Source: Bacteroidaceae bacterium
GTDB taxonomy: Bacteria; Bacteroidota; Bacteroidia; Bacteroidales; Bacteroidaceae
NCBI GenBank assembly: GCA_017935785.1
Contig: JAGBGU010000060.1
Span: 1 to 52,029 of the forward strand
Length of the DNA: 52,029 bases
Reading direction: 5' to 3'
Both the position numbers and the translations under genes were made by a program. The notes beneath the pieces are model-generated. The model was not told the DNA's origin. It ran no database searches and was given only the letters and a program-made list of their open reading frames with translations. Shown here piece by piece: positions 33,935 through 43,062 of the stretch (its first letter is position 1; each line of letters begins with the position of its first letter).

Positions 33935-35239
33935 CTATTGTTCCAAAAGGAATTGCTTGAACTGCGTAAAGTCGGCCAGCAGGGAAACGCTTTGTTTCTT
34001 TCCCTTCATGAACGCCGCGAGCTTTTCAGGAACAGGAAGCGGCTGTCCGGTAATCTTCTCCACCGTATCCTTGAACTTGGCCGGATGAGCGGTCTCAAGG
34101 AAGATGCCGGTTTCGCCTTCCTGCAAGCCCTCTTGCAGGGCACGGTAGCCGCATGCTCCGTGGGGATCCAACAGATACCCGTTCTCATTCAGGCAATCGC
34201 GCATGGTGTCTGCAATCTGGCCGTCGGTGTAGGTTGCTCCGCTGATGTCATTGCAAATGGCTTCGTGGGAGCTGCCATAGAGATTGAGGATGCGGGCAAA
34301 GTTGCTGGGGTCGCCCACGTCCATGGCATTGGCTATGGTCTGCACGCTGGGACGGGGATTATATTGGCCGGTCTGCAAGTAGTTATAGAAAATGTCATTG
34401 GCATTGTTGGCTGCGATGAAACGCTTTACCGGCAGCCCCATCCGCTTGCCGAAGAGGGCAGAGCAGATGTTGCCAAAGTTTCCGCTGGGCACACACACTA
34501 CCAGATTGTCTGCCATACCGCGCTTCTTCATCTGGGCATAGGCATAGAAATAATAGAAGCTCTGCGGCAGGAAACGCGCCACATTGATGCTGTTGGCCGA
34601 TGTAAGCTTCATGTGGGCGTTGAGTTCGGCGTCCATAAAGGCCGTCTTCACCAAAGCCTGGCAGTCATCGAATACTCCGTCCACCTCAAGAGCTGTGATG
34701 TTCTGTCCGAGAGTGGTAAACTGACATTCCTGAATGGGGCTTACCTTGCCTTTGGGATAGAGCACATAAACATGGATACCGGGCACGCCCAGGAATCCGT
34801 TTGCCACGGCCGAACCGGTATCGCCACTGGTAGCCACAAGCACGTTCACCAGCCGGTTCTCCGCCTCGCGGGCATTAAAATAGCCCAGCAGGCGGGCCAT
34901 GAAGCGGGCGCCTACATCCTTAAAGGCCAAGGTGGGGCCGTGAAAAAGTTCCAGGCTGTATATACGGTCTGTCACAGGCACGGCTGGCACGTCGAAAGAG
35001 AGGGTGTCATAAACAATTTCCTTTAGCGTATCGGCCGGCACATCCTCGCCAAAGAATGCATCAGCCACCTGATAGGCTATTTCCTGAAAAGTCAGGTTCT
35101 CAATCTGGTTGAAGAATTCCGGCGACAAGGGTTTGATGCGTTCGGGCATATAAAGTCCCCTGTCCTCGGCAAGTCCTTTTACTACGGCCTTCTCCAGATT
35201 GGCTTCCGGAGCCTGTCCGTTGGTACTGTAATATTTCAT
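33935..35239 (-). CDS. thrC: Threonine synthase
   Basis: A 434-residue PLP enzyme that converts O-phosphohomoserine to threonine. The cofactor lysine lies in FHGPTLAFKDVG (about 99-110, K107), and VATSGDTGSAVANGF and CVPSGNFGNICSA are further family motifs binding the PLP phosphate. Length is normal. It is the last gene of the minus-strand thr operon, 27 bp after the ApgM-like gene, so substrate supply and use are encoded together. Confidence 0.95.
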   Translation of the reverse strand: MKYYSTNGQAPEANLEKAVVKGLAEDRGLYMPERIKPLSPEFFNQIENLTFQEIAYQVADAFFGEDVPADTLKEIVYDTLSFDVPAVPVTDRIYSLELFHGPTLAFKDVGARFMARLLGYFNAREAENRLVNVLVATSGDTGSAVANGFLGVPGIHVYVLYPKGKVSPIQECQFTTLGQNITALEVDGVFDDCQALVKTAFMDAELNAHMKLTSANSINVARFLPQSFYYFYAYAQMKKRGMADNLVVCVPSGNFGNICSALFGKRMGLPVKRFIAANNANDIFYNYLQTGQYNPRPSVQTIANAMDVGDPSNFARILNLYGSSHEAICNDISGATYTDGQIADTMRDCLNENGYLLDPHGACGYRALQEGLQEGETGIFLETAHPAKFKDTVEKITGQPLPVPEKLAAFMKGKKQSVSLLADFTQFKQFLLEQ

Positions 35240-35266
35240 TGTTTTCTTAATTCTATTCTATGGGGT

Positions 35267-36478
35267 TCAACAATTCATAAAGGTGCGGATAAACTCGTCA
35301 CCGCCAAGCAGGCCGTATGCCCCGTTACGGGCGGCCACTTCGTCAAAGGTCTGCACACTGTCCGGTTCCATTCCACGATACCATATGCAAAAGGGCACAG
35401 GTTCTGCCGTATGGGTACGAAGCTGGCAAGGCGTAGGGTGATCCGGCAAAAGGGCGATACACACGGGTTGGTCCCATGTGTCCAGCTCGTCCAATATAGG
35501 ACCGAGCAAACGCCGGTCCAGGTCGGCAATGGTTTGCAGCTTCAGCGGAATGCTTCCATCGTGTCCTGCCTCATCGCTTGCCTCTACATGCAGATAGACA
35601 AAATCGTCAGTGCGGAGGGCCTCGATAGCCGCCGCAGCCTTACCCTCATAGTTGGTGTCGTAAAGCCCGGTGGCTCCCTCTACAGAGATGGTACGCAGTC
35701 CGGCATAATGTCCGATTCCGCGAATCAGGTCTACGGCAGTAATGACTGCACCGGAAGATATTTGCGGAAAAGTGGTTGTAAGAGGCTGCATGGCCGGTCT
35801 GTAACCTCCGCCCCAGGGCCAAATGCTGTTGGCCGGATCCTGTCCGGCATCCATACGGCTTTGGTTAAGCGGATGCGTGCGCAATAGTTCCTGGCTTTTA
35901 TATATCAGTTCTGTAAGCAGCTTGGCGGTATCCTCCGCCTGTGTACATTCCGCCTTCAGCATGTACTGACGGAACGGTTTGCCTGGAATGTCGTGCGGAG
36001 GGGTACACTGGAGCCGTTTGTCTCCGCCCTTCACAACCAGCAGATGCCTATACTGCACTCCGGTATAAAAATGCACACGGTCTGAACCCAGATTTTCCTG
36101 CAAATAGCTGATAAGCACATCGCCCTCCTCTGTTTCCAGGCGACCGCAAGAATGATTCTTGAGGATATCGCCCTGAATACAAACCAGATTGCAGCGCAAC
36201 GCCAAGTCGCCAGGCTCAAGTTCCACACCAATGCTTGCCGCCTCCAATGGTCCCCGGCCCTCGTAGACCAACGTCTGATCATAACCGAGAATGCTGCTGT
36301 TTGCCACCTCGCTTCCGGGATGGAATCCTTTCTGCACGGTTTGCAGCAGACCGTTCCGTCCCATTCGCGCCAAGCGGTCGAAATGCGGAGTGTGGGCATA
36401 TTGCAGAAGCGTGCGCCCTGCCAGTTCCTCGCAAGGCCAGTCTGCCATGCCGTCTCCCAATATAATGAGATGTTTCAA
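35267..36478 (-). CDS. ApgM-like protein, proposed homoserine kinase
   Basis: A 403-residue member of the alkaline-phosphatase-like, cofactor-independent phosphoglycerate mutase family (KHLIILGDGMADWP at the N-terminus with metal-binding aspartate; EASDEAGHDG about 300-309; ALLPDHPTPC later). In Bacteroidales it lies between thrA and thrC, and no ordinary homoserine kinase (ThrB) is seen here, so this family has been proposed to phosphorylate homoserine (the family TIGR02535 bears that name). The start is a TTG codon: the conserved N-terminus begins right there and no in-frame ATG lies close upstream. The gene is 45 bp after thrA. Confidence 0.85.
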   Translation of the reverse strand: MKHLIILGDGMADWPCEELAGRTLLQYAHTPHFDRLARMGRNGLLQTVQKGFHPGSEVANSSILGYDQTLVYEGRGPLEAASIGVELEPGDLALRCNLVCIQGDILKNHSCGRLETEEGDVLISYLQENLGSDRVHFYTGVQYRHLLVVKGGDKRLQCTPPHDIPGKPFRQYMLKAECTQAEDTAKLLTELIYKSQELLRTHPLNQSRMDAGQDPANSIWPWGGGYRPAMQPLTTTFPQISSGAVITAVDLIRGIGHYAGLRTISVEGATGLYDTNYEGKAAAAIEALRTDDFVYLHVEASDEAGHDGSIPLKLQTIADLDRRLLGPILDELDTWDQPVCIALLPDHPTPCQLRTHTAEPVPFCIWYRGMEPDSVQTFDEVAARNGAYGLLGGDEFIRTFMNC

Positions 36479-36523
36479 TCGTTTGTTCTTAATATAATAA
36501 ATAATGTATAAAGGAAAGAGGCA

Positions 36524-38947
36524 TCAGCCCAGACTCATGATATCTGCGAACACTCCTGCCGCCGTAACGCTGGCTCCCGCACCATAGCCCTGGATGAGCA
36601 TGGGATATTCCTTATAACGCTCTGTGGTGAGAAGAACCACGTTATTGCTTCCTTCAAGCACATAGAACGAATGGTCGCGTCCGAACTCTTCGAGCGACAC
36701 ACTGGCCTTTCCGTCCTCCAGCTTTGCCACAAAACGCCACACTTTGTCATTGGCCTCCAACTCCTTGCGGCGCTGTTCAAATTCCGCATCAAGAGAAGGC
36801 AGCTTTTCCCAGAATTCCTCAACAGTACTCTGGAAGAAAGTTTCGGGAATGAAGAGACGGGTCTCCACATCCTCCTGACTGATTTCGTATCCTGCCTCGC
36901 GTGCCAGAATCACCAGCTTGCGGATAACGTCCTTCCCACTAAGGTCTATGCGCGGATCAGGCTCGCTGTATCCGGCGGCCTTTGCCATTCTTACCGTCTG
37001 GCTGAAAGGAGTGTCGGCACTGATGGTATTGAATATATAGTTAAGCGTACCACTGAGAACTGCCTCGATACGCAGAATCTTGTCACCACTGTTACAGAGA
37101 TCGTTGATAGTACGGATAATGGGCAGTCCCGCTCCCACATTGGTTTCGAAAAGGAACTTCACGCCACGCTTATGAGCTATGTCCTTCAATTCGCGATAGC
37201 TGGCATAGTCACTGCTTGCTGCAATCTTATTGGCTGCCACCACATGAATGTTATGGTTGAGGAAATCCTTATACAGCCCGGCCACCTCGGCACTGGCCGT
37301 ACAGTCCACAAACACGCTGTTAAAGATGTTCATGCCAATTACTTCCTCCTTCAGACGCCGGATGTTACTGTCCTCCGAATCGGACAGCAGTTTGCGGAAA
37401 TCGGTCAGATCCAGTCCTTCACGGGAGAAAACGGCCTTGTGTCCGCTGGCTATACCCACCACGTTCAGTTTGAGTCCCATTTCCGACATAAGCTTTTCCC
37501 TTTGCTGGGCTATCTGTTCTATCAGGCTTCCGCCTACAGTGCCCACACCGGTAATAAAAAGATTGAGCACTTGATATTCACTCAGAAAAAAACTGTCGTG
37601 AATGACATTCAACGACTTACGCAGATGACGCGCATCCACCACAAAGGATATGTTAGTCTCGCTGGCTCCCTGGGCACAGGCAATCACGCTGATACCGTTG
37701 CGTCCCAATGTACCGAACAGTTTGCCGGCAATACCCGGTGTGTGCTTCATATTCTCGCCCACTACCGCCACTGTAGCCAGTCCGCTTTCGGCCTGAATGG
37801 GATACATGGAACCCTGGCCAATTTCCTTTGCAAATTCTACATTGAGCACACGGCACGCCTCGGCGGCATCCACATCGCGCACACCGATACTGGTGCTGTT
37901 TTCGCTACTGGCCTGCGATACCATGAACACGCTGATTCCGTTGTCGGCCAGGCAGCTGAAGATACGGCGGTTCACACCAATCACACCCACCATACTAAGG
38001 CCGCTGATGGTTATCAGACTGGTGCCGTCAATGCTGGAAATACCTTTAATGGCCTTGGAATCGTCCTCAACGTCCTGTTTGATGATTGTGCCGGGCGCAT
38101 CGGGATTGAACGTATTCTTGATGAGGATGGGAATGTTCTTGATGCACACCGGATAAATGGTAGGCGGATAAACCACCTTGGCACCAAAATTGCACAATTC
38201 CATCGCCTCGATATAGGAAAGCTCGTTGATAACGTACGCATTGGGAATGACACGCGGATCGGCCGTCATGAAACCGTCCACATCTGTCCAGATTTCCAGC
38301 ACACGGGCATTAAGCGCAGCCGCTATGATGCTGGCCGTATAATCCGAACCGCCGCGGCCCAGGTTGGTCACTTCGCCGCTTTCGGCATCGGTACTGATGA
38401 AACCACCTACCAGACTAATGTTTGGAATGGTTTCCCAATTCTTACAGACAAGTTCATTGGTGAGGTCAGTGGCCAGCATGTTGCGGCCGGCCTTTCTTTC
38501 GGTCTTTATAAATTCCCGGCTGTCATACCATTCCGCTCCGTTCACAAGCGTGGCCACAATACGGCTGCTGATGCGCTCGCCATAGCTGACAATGGCGGCC
38601 TGCGTCTTGGGGCTGAGATCCCTTATAAGGAACACTCCCTGGTATATGCTGCGCAGTTCCTCCAGATGTGCCTTTACAATAGCCATGAGGGTGTCCCGGT
38701 TACGGCCTGCCGGAATGACGGCATTTACCATATCTTCATGGCGTTCCACAATATCCCAGAAAGTCTTCTGGTACATGGGATCACCTTCCACTGCCTGCTG
38801 TCCGGTCTTTATCAGTTTGTCGGTAATGCCGCCCAAGGCGCTCACCACCACAATTACAGGTTCTGTCTGGGACTCTACAATCTTTTTTACATTCAGAATG
38901 CTATCTGCGGAACCTACGGATGTTCCGCCAAATTTCAATACTTTCAT
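36524..38947 (-). CDS. thrA: Bifunctional aspartate kinase/homoserine dehydrogenase
   Basis: An 807-residue fusion from ATG 38947. The N-terminal aspartate kinase begins MKVLKFGGTSVGSAD (KFGGTS 5-10); two ACT-type regulatory segments lie at about 310-450 (GISSIDGTSLITISGLSM, GLATVAVVGENMKHTPG); homoserine dehydrogenase starts near 460 with the NAD(P) fold FITGVGTVGGSL. It catalyses the first and third steps from aspartate to threonine, and the ACT domains suggest feedback by threonine. First gene of the thrA-apgM-thrC operon. An upstream in-frame start (38971) lies inside the -7 box and is excluded. Confidence 0.95.
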   Translation of the reverse strand: MKVLKFGGTSVGSADSILNVKKIVESQTEPVIVVVSALGGITDKLIKTGQQAVEGDPMYQKTFWDIVERHEDMVNAVIPAGRNRDTLMAIVKAHLEELRSIYQGVFLIRDLSPKTQAAIVSYGERISSRIVATLVNGAEWYDSREFIKTERKAGRNMLATDLTNELVCKNWETIPNISLVGGFISTDAESGEVTNLGRGGSDYTASIIAAALNARVLEIWTDVDGFMTADPRVIPNAYVINELSYIEAMELCNFGAKVVYPPTIYPVCIKNIPILIKNTFNPDAPGTIIKQDVEDDSKAIKGISSIDGTSLITISGLSMVGVIGVNRRIFSCLADNGISVFMVSQASSENSTSIGVRDVDAAEACRVLNVEFAKEIGQGSMYPIQAESGLATVAVVGENMKHTPGIAGKLFGTLGRNGISVIACAQGASETNISFVVDARHLRKSLNVIHDSFFLSEYQVLNLFITGVGTVGGSLIEQIAQQREKLMSEMGLKLNVVGIASGHKAVFSREGLDLTDFRKLLSDSEDSNIRRLKEEVIGMNIFNSVFVDCTASAEVAGLYKDFLNHNIHVVAANKIAASSDYASYRELKDIAHKRGVKFLFETNVGAGLPIIRTINDLCNSGDKILRIEAVLSGTLNYIFNTISADTPFSQTVRMAKAAGYSEPDPRIDLSGKDVIRKLVILAREAGYEISQEDVETRLFIPETFFQSTVEEFWEKLPSLDAEFEQRRKELEANDKVWRFVAKLEDGKASVSLEEFGRDHSFYVLEGSNNVVLLTTERYKEYPMLIQGYGAGASVTAAGVFADIMSLG

Positions 38948-38968
38948 AACGTGCTGAACAATTTTGCG

Positions 38969-38976
38969 CAAAATTA
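38969..38976 (-). promoter_or_regulatory. -7 box of the threonine operon
   Basis: TAATTTTG on the minus strand, an exact consensus match about 21 nt before the thrA ATG. No leader peptide with threonine codons fits in so short a leader, so attenuation of the enterobacterial type is not expected. Confidence 0.55.
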
Positions 38977-39074
38977 CTAAGAATTATCCATACAAGGGCA
39001 CTATGCCGCCACATATTTATACTTAAGCATATAAAAAAGGACAGACCGGGCAGGCTAAATCCAAGAAGTTTGTG

Positions 39075-39082
39075 TACTTTTG
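39075..39082 (+). promoter_or_regulatory. -7 box of the FAD-dehydrogenase gene
   Basis: TACTTTTG is an exact match to TAnnTTTG, 18 nt before ATG 39101. Confidence 0.5.
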
Positions 39083-39100
39083 CAACCAAAACCATTAAGA

Positions 39101-40660
39101 ATGAAACAAGACTTCACCCTCAGAATCCTGCCTAAAGATGCATTTGACGAGAATTCCGTAACGGAATATCTGAAAAAAGAGATGCACATTAAGCCTACGG
39201 CCGTGCGCATTCTCAAGCGTAGCATTGATGCCCGGCAGCGTACCGTCTATGTAAATCTGACAGTAAGAGCCTACATCGGCGAGCCTATGGAACCGCAGAT
39301 GTACAAGTCTACGGTCTATCCCGATGTGAGCGGACACCGCACAGCCCTGGTTGTGGGAGCAGGACCGGGCGGACTTTTTGCCGCCCTGCGTTTGATTGAG
39401 CTTGGCATAAGGCCAATTGTGGTGGAACGCGGAAAAGACGTGCGCAGCCGCAAGAAGGACGTGGCCCGCATACGCACCACCCAACAGGTAGACCCGGAAA
39501 GCAACTATGCCTTTGGCGAGGGAGGAGCAGGGGCATACAGCGACGGGAAGCTCTTTACCCGTAGCAAGAAGCGAGGCAACGGCGAAAAAATCCTGCACGT
39601 ATTTGTGCAGCACGGTGCCAGCGAATCCATTCTGGTGGACGCACATCCCCACATTGGCACAGACTGCCTGCCCCGCGTAATTGAAAATATGCGCAATACC
39701 ATCCTGTGTTGCGGAGGAGAAGTTCATTTTGAGACCCGCATGGACCGGCTGAAAGTGAAAGCCGATGAAGTACAGGGTATTGAGTGTACCCATCTGCCCA
39801 CAGGCGAACAAAAGGAATGGTTCGGACCCGTTATCCTGGCCACCGGACACTCAGCACGCGACGTCTACCGCATGCTTCAGAATGGACAGATTGAGCTGGA
39901 GGCCAAAGGTCTTGCCATGGGAGTGCGCCTGGAACATCCGGCCGAATGGATTGACCGCATCCAGTATCACAACAAGGAAGGAAGGGGAAAATGGCTCCCG
40001 GCTGCAGAATACAGTCTTGTACAGCAGGTTGAGGGAAGAGGCGTTTACAGTTTCTGCATGTGCCCCGGGGGATTTGTGGTTCCGGCGGCAAGCGGACCGG
40101 AACAATTAGTGGTGAACGGAATGAGCCCCAGTCATCGGAACGGGCGCTGGAGCAACAGCGGGATGGTGGTGGAGATACGGCCGGAAGACATTGGGACGGA
40201 CAATACAGACCCGCTGCGCATGATGTATTACCAGGAAGAGTTGGAACGCAACTGCTGGCAACAGGGCAACCGCACACAGACCGCTCCGGCTCAACGCATG
40301 ACCGACTTTGTAAACGGACGGCTTAGCGCCGATCTGAACGAATCGTCATACGCTCCGGGACTCATTGCCAGTCCGCTCCATTTCTGGATGCCGCAGTCCA
40401 TAAGTTCGCGCTTGCGTGAAGCGTTCCGCCATTGGGGAAAGCAGATGCACGGTTTCCTTACGGCTGAAGCCACGGTGATTGGCGTGGAGACACGGACCAG
40501 CAGTCCGGTACGCATTCTGCGCGACAACGCTACGCTACAGCACATCAGAGTGCGCGGACTTTATCCCTGCGGCGAAGGTGCCGGCTATGCTGGCGGAATT
40601 GTCAGTGCCGGAGTGGACGGTGAACGATGCGCCGAGGCATTGGCGGAAGCATTGTCATAA
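39101..40660 (+). CDS. FAD-dependent dehydrogenase (COG2509 type)
   Basis: A 519-residue flavoprotein. After an N-terminal domain of about 80 residues (LRILPKDAFDENSVTEYLKKE...VRILKRSIDAR) comes the FAD-binding TALVVGAGPGGLFAALRL (GxGxxG) followed by VVERGKDVRSRKKDVARI and the conserved NYAFGEGGAGAYSDGKLFTR. A second motif, CGEGAGYAGGIVSAGVDG, lies at the C-terminus. Members are widespread in Bacteroidetes and annotated as NAD(P)/FAD-dependent oxidoreductases; the substrate is unknown. Start ATG 39101 lies downstream of a -7 box that overlaps an alternative in-frame TTG. Confidence 0.87.
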   Translation: MKQDFTLRILPKDAFDENSVTEYLKKEMHIKPTAVRILKRSIDARQRTVYVNLTVRAYIGEPMEPQMYKSTVYPDVSGHRTALVVGAGPGGLFAALRLIELGIRPIVVERGKDVRSRKKDVARIRTTQQVDPESNYAFGEGGAGAYSDGKLFTRSKKRGNGEKILHVFVQHGASESILVDAHPHIGTDCLPRVIENMRNTILCCGGEVHFETRMDRLKVKADEVQGIECTHLPTGEQKEWFGPVILATGHSARDVYRMLQNGQIELEAKGLAMGVRLEHPAEWIDRIQYHNKEGRGKWLPAAEYSLVQQVEGRGVYSFCMCPGGFVVPAASGPEQLVVNGMSPSHRNGRWSNSGMVVEIRPEDIGTDNTDPLRMMYYQEELERNCWQQGNRTQTAPAQRMTDFVNGRLSADLNESSYAPGLIASPLHFWMPQSISSRLREAFRHWGKQMHGFLTAEATVIGVETRTSSPVRILRDNATLQHIRVRGLYPCGEGAGYAGGIVSAGVDGERCAEALAEALS

Positions 40661-40699
40661 AAGACAAAGCGATTTATGAGATGTTTTGAAAAAAATGAT

Positions 40700-40707
40700 T
40701 ACCTTTG
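40700..40707 (+). promoter_or_regulatory. -7 box of the GNAT module
   Basis: TACCTTTG, exact consensus, 32 nt before ATG 40740. The -33 region is weak (TTTA 23 bp upstream). Confidence 0.5.
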
Positions 40708-40739
40708 CACCGTATAACAACGATAAAGAAAAGGATATT

Positions 40740-40904
40740 ATGGCAATGTCAATCAAATCTATACCTGTCCTGACTGGCCAAACTGCTATTAACTTTGTGG
40801 CAGAAGCGGACAACAATAAGAGCCTGGCCACGCCTATGTTGTCTGAAAAGGCAGCACAACGTTTAAGAAAGGTTCTGGAAAAGTCAAAAACATTCACATT
40901 CTGA
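40740..40904 (+). CDS. Small protein, probable antitoxin of the GNAT partner
   Basis: A 54-residue protein from ATG 40740 (MAMSIKSIPVLTGQTAINF...EKAAQRLRKVLEKSKTF). The C-terminal helix with alternating basic residues and the position 3 bp upstream of a GNAT acetyltransferase gene fit a small antitoxin-like partner. An upstream in-frame codon (40686) precedes the -7 box and is rejected. No family recognised. Confidence 0.68.
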   Translation: MAMSIKSIPVLTGQTAINFVAEADNNKSLATPMLSEKAAQRLRKVLEKSKTFTF

Positions 40905-40907
40905 GCC

Positions 40908-41501
40908 ATGCAGGATTTCTCACTGTTCGACCAATGTGTAATGCTCCCCTACAATCATGCCGTAAGGGAGCGTTGTCTGTCTTATACATGTGGTGATACG
41001 GACCTTGACGATTTCTTCCTGAACGATGCCGAACGATATGCCAAGGAACTGATGGGCAAAACTTATTGTTGGATTACAGAGGAGAAGCCTCACCGTATTG
41101 TGGCTCTCTTCACCCTTGCAAATGACAGCATCAAAACATTGCATTTAGATAAAACCACACGGAACCGCCTGAACCGTCCCATTGACAATCCAAAACGCGG
41201 ACGCAGCTACCCCGCCACACTCATCGGGCGGATAGGTGTCAATCAAGCGTTTCAAGGAATGAGCATCGGTACCCAACTGATACAGTTTATCAAAGATTGG
41301 TTTCGCCATGAAGACAACAAAACTGGCTGCCGTTTTCTTGTTGTGGATGCTTACAACAATCCCCGCACACTACGTTTCTACGAACAAAACGGATTCCGTT
41401 ACCTTCATGGAGATGAAACTGAAGAATGTGCATATTACAATATTCCTTCAGAAGACAAGATTGCCACACGGCTGATGTATTTCGACTTAAAGAAAGTGTG
41501 A
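40908..41501 (+). CDS. GNAT-family N-acetyltransferase
   Basis: A 197-residue acetyltransferase. The acetyl-CoA-binding motif A is IGRIGVNQAFQGMSIGTQLIQF (Q-x-x-G-x-G form), followed by FLVVDAYNNPRTLRFYEQNGFRYL, the typical GNAT C-terminal strand-helix. The group with YTCGDTDLDDFFLNDAERYAKELMGKTYCW at the N-terminus resembles TacT/AtaT-like toxins that acetylate aminoacyl-tRNA. The small gene 3 bp upstream supports a toxin-antitoxin module; the target is unproven. It converges on radA with only 14 bp between the stops. Confidence 0.82.
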   Translation: MQDFSLFDQCVMLPYNHAVRERCLSYTCGDTDLDDFFLNDAERYAKELMGKTYCWITEEKPHRIVALFTLANDSIKTLHLDKTTRNRLNRPIDNPKRGRSYPATLIGRIGVNQAFQGMSIGTQLIQFIKDWFRHEDNKTGCRFLVVDAYNNPRTLRFYEQNGFRYLHGDETEECAYYNIPSEDKIATRLMYFDLKKV

Positions 41502-41515
41502 CACATTACCTCGTC

Positions 41516-42907
41516 TTACCCGAATAATTCCCTTACCGCCTCTACCACACGCCGAACTGGCACCAGTTCTATTTTGTAATGTGCAGGATTGATGCCGTTC
41601 ATATTGTGCGCAGGCAGAATCATGCGGCGGAAACCCAGACGCTGTGCTTCGGCAATACGCTGTTCTATACGAGAAACGGGGCGGATCTCACCGCTCAGCC
41701 CCACCTCGCCGGCCATACATACATTGCCGTCGATGGGCATGTCGCCGTTGCTGCTCAGTACGGCGGCCATCACACCCAGGTCTATCGCCGGATCTGTTAC
41801 ACGCAATCCGCCGGCAATGTTCAGAAACACGTCCTTTGCCGCCAACTTGAATCCCACCCTTTTTTCCAAAACCGCCAGAAGCATGTTCAGACGGCGGCTT
41901 TCAAAGCCTGTGGTACTGCGCTGCGCCGTACCGTATGCCGCGGTGCTGACCAGCGCCTGTGTCTCTATCATGAGCGGGCGCACTCCTTCCATGGCACAGG
42001 CAATGGCTATGCCGCTCAGACCGTCACGGTTGTCAGAGAGCAACAGTTCGCTGGGATTAGAGACCTCGCGCAGTCCGTCGTGACGCATTTCATAGATGCC
42101 CAGTTCGCTGGTGCTCCCGAAACGGTTCTTTATGCTGCGCAGAATGCGGTAGAGATGGTGCTGGTCGCCCTCGAACTGAAGGACGGTGTCCACGATATGT
42201 TCCAACACCTTGGGACCCGCCAGCGAACCTTCCTTGTTGATATGGCCGATGAGAATGACGCTTACCCCCCCACCCTTGGCATAACGCAGCAGGCTGGCGG
42301 CACACTCGCGTATCTGGGACAGACTGCCGGGAGACGACTCCACGCTTTCCGTCTGCATGGTCTGGATGGAATCCATTACAACCAGGTCGGGCTGTGTCTC
42401 TTCAATATGTTCAAACACCTGTTCAAGACAAGTCTCGCACAAGACCAGCAATTCACTCCCTCCCGAGGCCGTCTGAAGGCGGTCGGCACGCAGCTTTATC
42501 TGGCGGGCGCTTTCCTCACCGCTCACATACAGTATGCGCTTGCCGTGCATTCTGAGCACGGTCTGCAGTACCAGCGTGCTTTTTCCTATTCCGGGCTCGC
42601 CGCCCAGCAGCACCAGGCTTCCCGGCACCATGCCACCGCCCAACACACGGTTCAGTTCGCCGTCGTGCATGTCCATCCGCGGTTCGGCGTCGGCCTTTAT
42701 CTCGCGCACGTTCAACGGTTGCACACGGTTCTTGCCCGCCGTTTGCAATGCGGCCCTTGCCGCGGCGGTTCCGGACGCCTTCCCGTCCCGCACGGTAATT
42801 TCCTTCATGCAGTTCCAGCGGCCGCACGACGGACACTTGCCCACCCAGCGCACACTGTCCTGTCCGCAATATTCGCATACATACATGGTCTTGTCTTTTG
42901 CTGCCAT
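41516..42907 (-). CDS. radA: DNA repair protein RadA
   Basis: A 463-residue RadA/Sms protein. A four-cysteine zinc finger (C11, C14, C25, C28 in MYVCEYCGQ...WVGKCPSCGRW) precedes a RecA-like ATPase with Walker A GGEPGIGKST (102-111), the RadA-specific KNRFG motif (about 258-262), and a C-terminal Lon-protease-like domain (FLNIAGGLRVTDPAIDLGVMAAVLSS). RadA drives branch migration during recombination. Start ATG 42907 is 25-30 nt after a -7 box (42943-42936). Confidence 0.95.
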   Translation of the reverse strand: MAAKDKTMYVCEYCGQDSVRWVGKCPSCGRWNCMKEITVRDGKASGTAAARAALQTAGKNRVQPLNVREIKADAEPRMDMHDGELNRVLGGGMVPGSLVLLGGEPGIGKSTLVLQTVLRMHGKRILYVSGEESARQIKLRADRLQTASGGSELLVLCETCLEQVFEHIEETQPDLVVMDSIQTMQTESVESSPGSLSQIRECAASLLRYAKGGGVSVILIGHINKEGSLAGPKVLEHIVDTVLQFEGDQHHLYRILRSIKNRFGSTSELGIYEMRHDGLREVSNPSELLLSDNRDGLSGIAIACAMEGVRPLMIETQALVSTAAYGTAQRSTTGFESRRLNMLLAVLEKRVGFKLAAKDVFLNIAGGLRVTDPAIDLGVMAAVLSSNGDMPIDGNVCMAGEVGLSGEIRPVSRIEQRIAEAQRLGFRRMILPAHNMNGINPAHYKIELVPVRRVVEAVRELFG

Positions 42908-42935
42908 TCTTTCTTCGCTTATTTAAATTTTGCGC

Positions 42936-42943
42936 CAAATTTA
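42936..42943 (-). promoter_or_regulatory. -7 box of radA
   Basis: TAAATTTG on the minus strand, exact consensus, about 28 nt before the ATG. The -33 region is poor. Confidence 0.5.
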
Positions 42944-42998
42944 CTGAAAAAAAGTGAATCTTATTTAAATCCCCCGCTTTTAATTGACATTTTACATG

Positions 42999-43025
42999 AA
43001 AAGCAGGCCGCAGTCTGCTTTTTTT
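42999..43025 (+). terminator. Terminator-like hairpin directly before the TonB-receptor promoter
   Basis: AAAAGCAG (42999-43006) and CTGCTTTT (43015-43022) form an 8-bp stem followed by further T residues, a good intrinsic terminator on the plus strand. No plus-strand gene lies upstream: radA is divergent. Three bases later the -7 box TAATTTTG (43028-43035) begins. Confidence 0.5.
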
Positions 43026-43027
43026 CG

Positions 43028-43035
43028 TAATTTTG
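43028..43035 (+). promoter_or_regulatory. -7 box of the TonB-dependent receptor gene
   Basis: TAATTTTG, exact consensus, 27 nt before ATG 43063. The region where -33 should lie is occupied by the hairpin loop and right arm. Confidence 0.5.
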
Positions 43036-43062
43036 CCCATAACAACCATTCATTCCCCTTCC

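Noticed and set aside
36671..38980. A 769-codon plus-strand open frame opposite thrA.
   Set aside because: Shadow of the thrA reading frame; no recognisable domain and no promoter.
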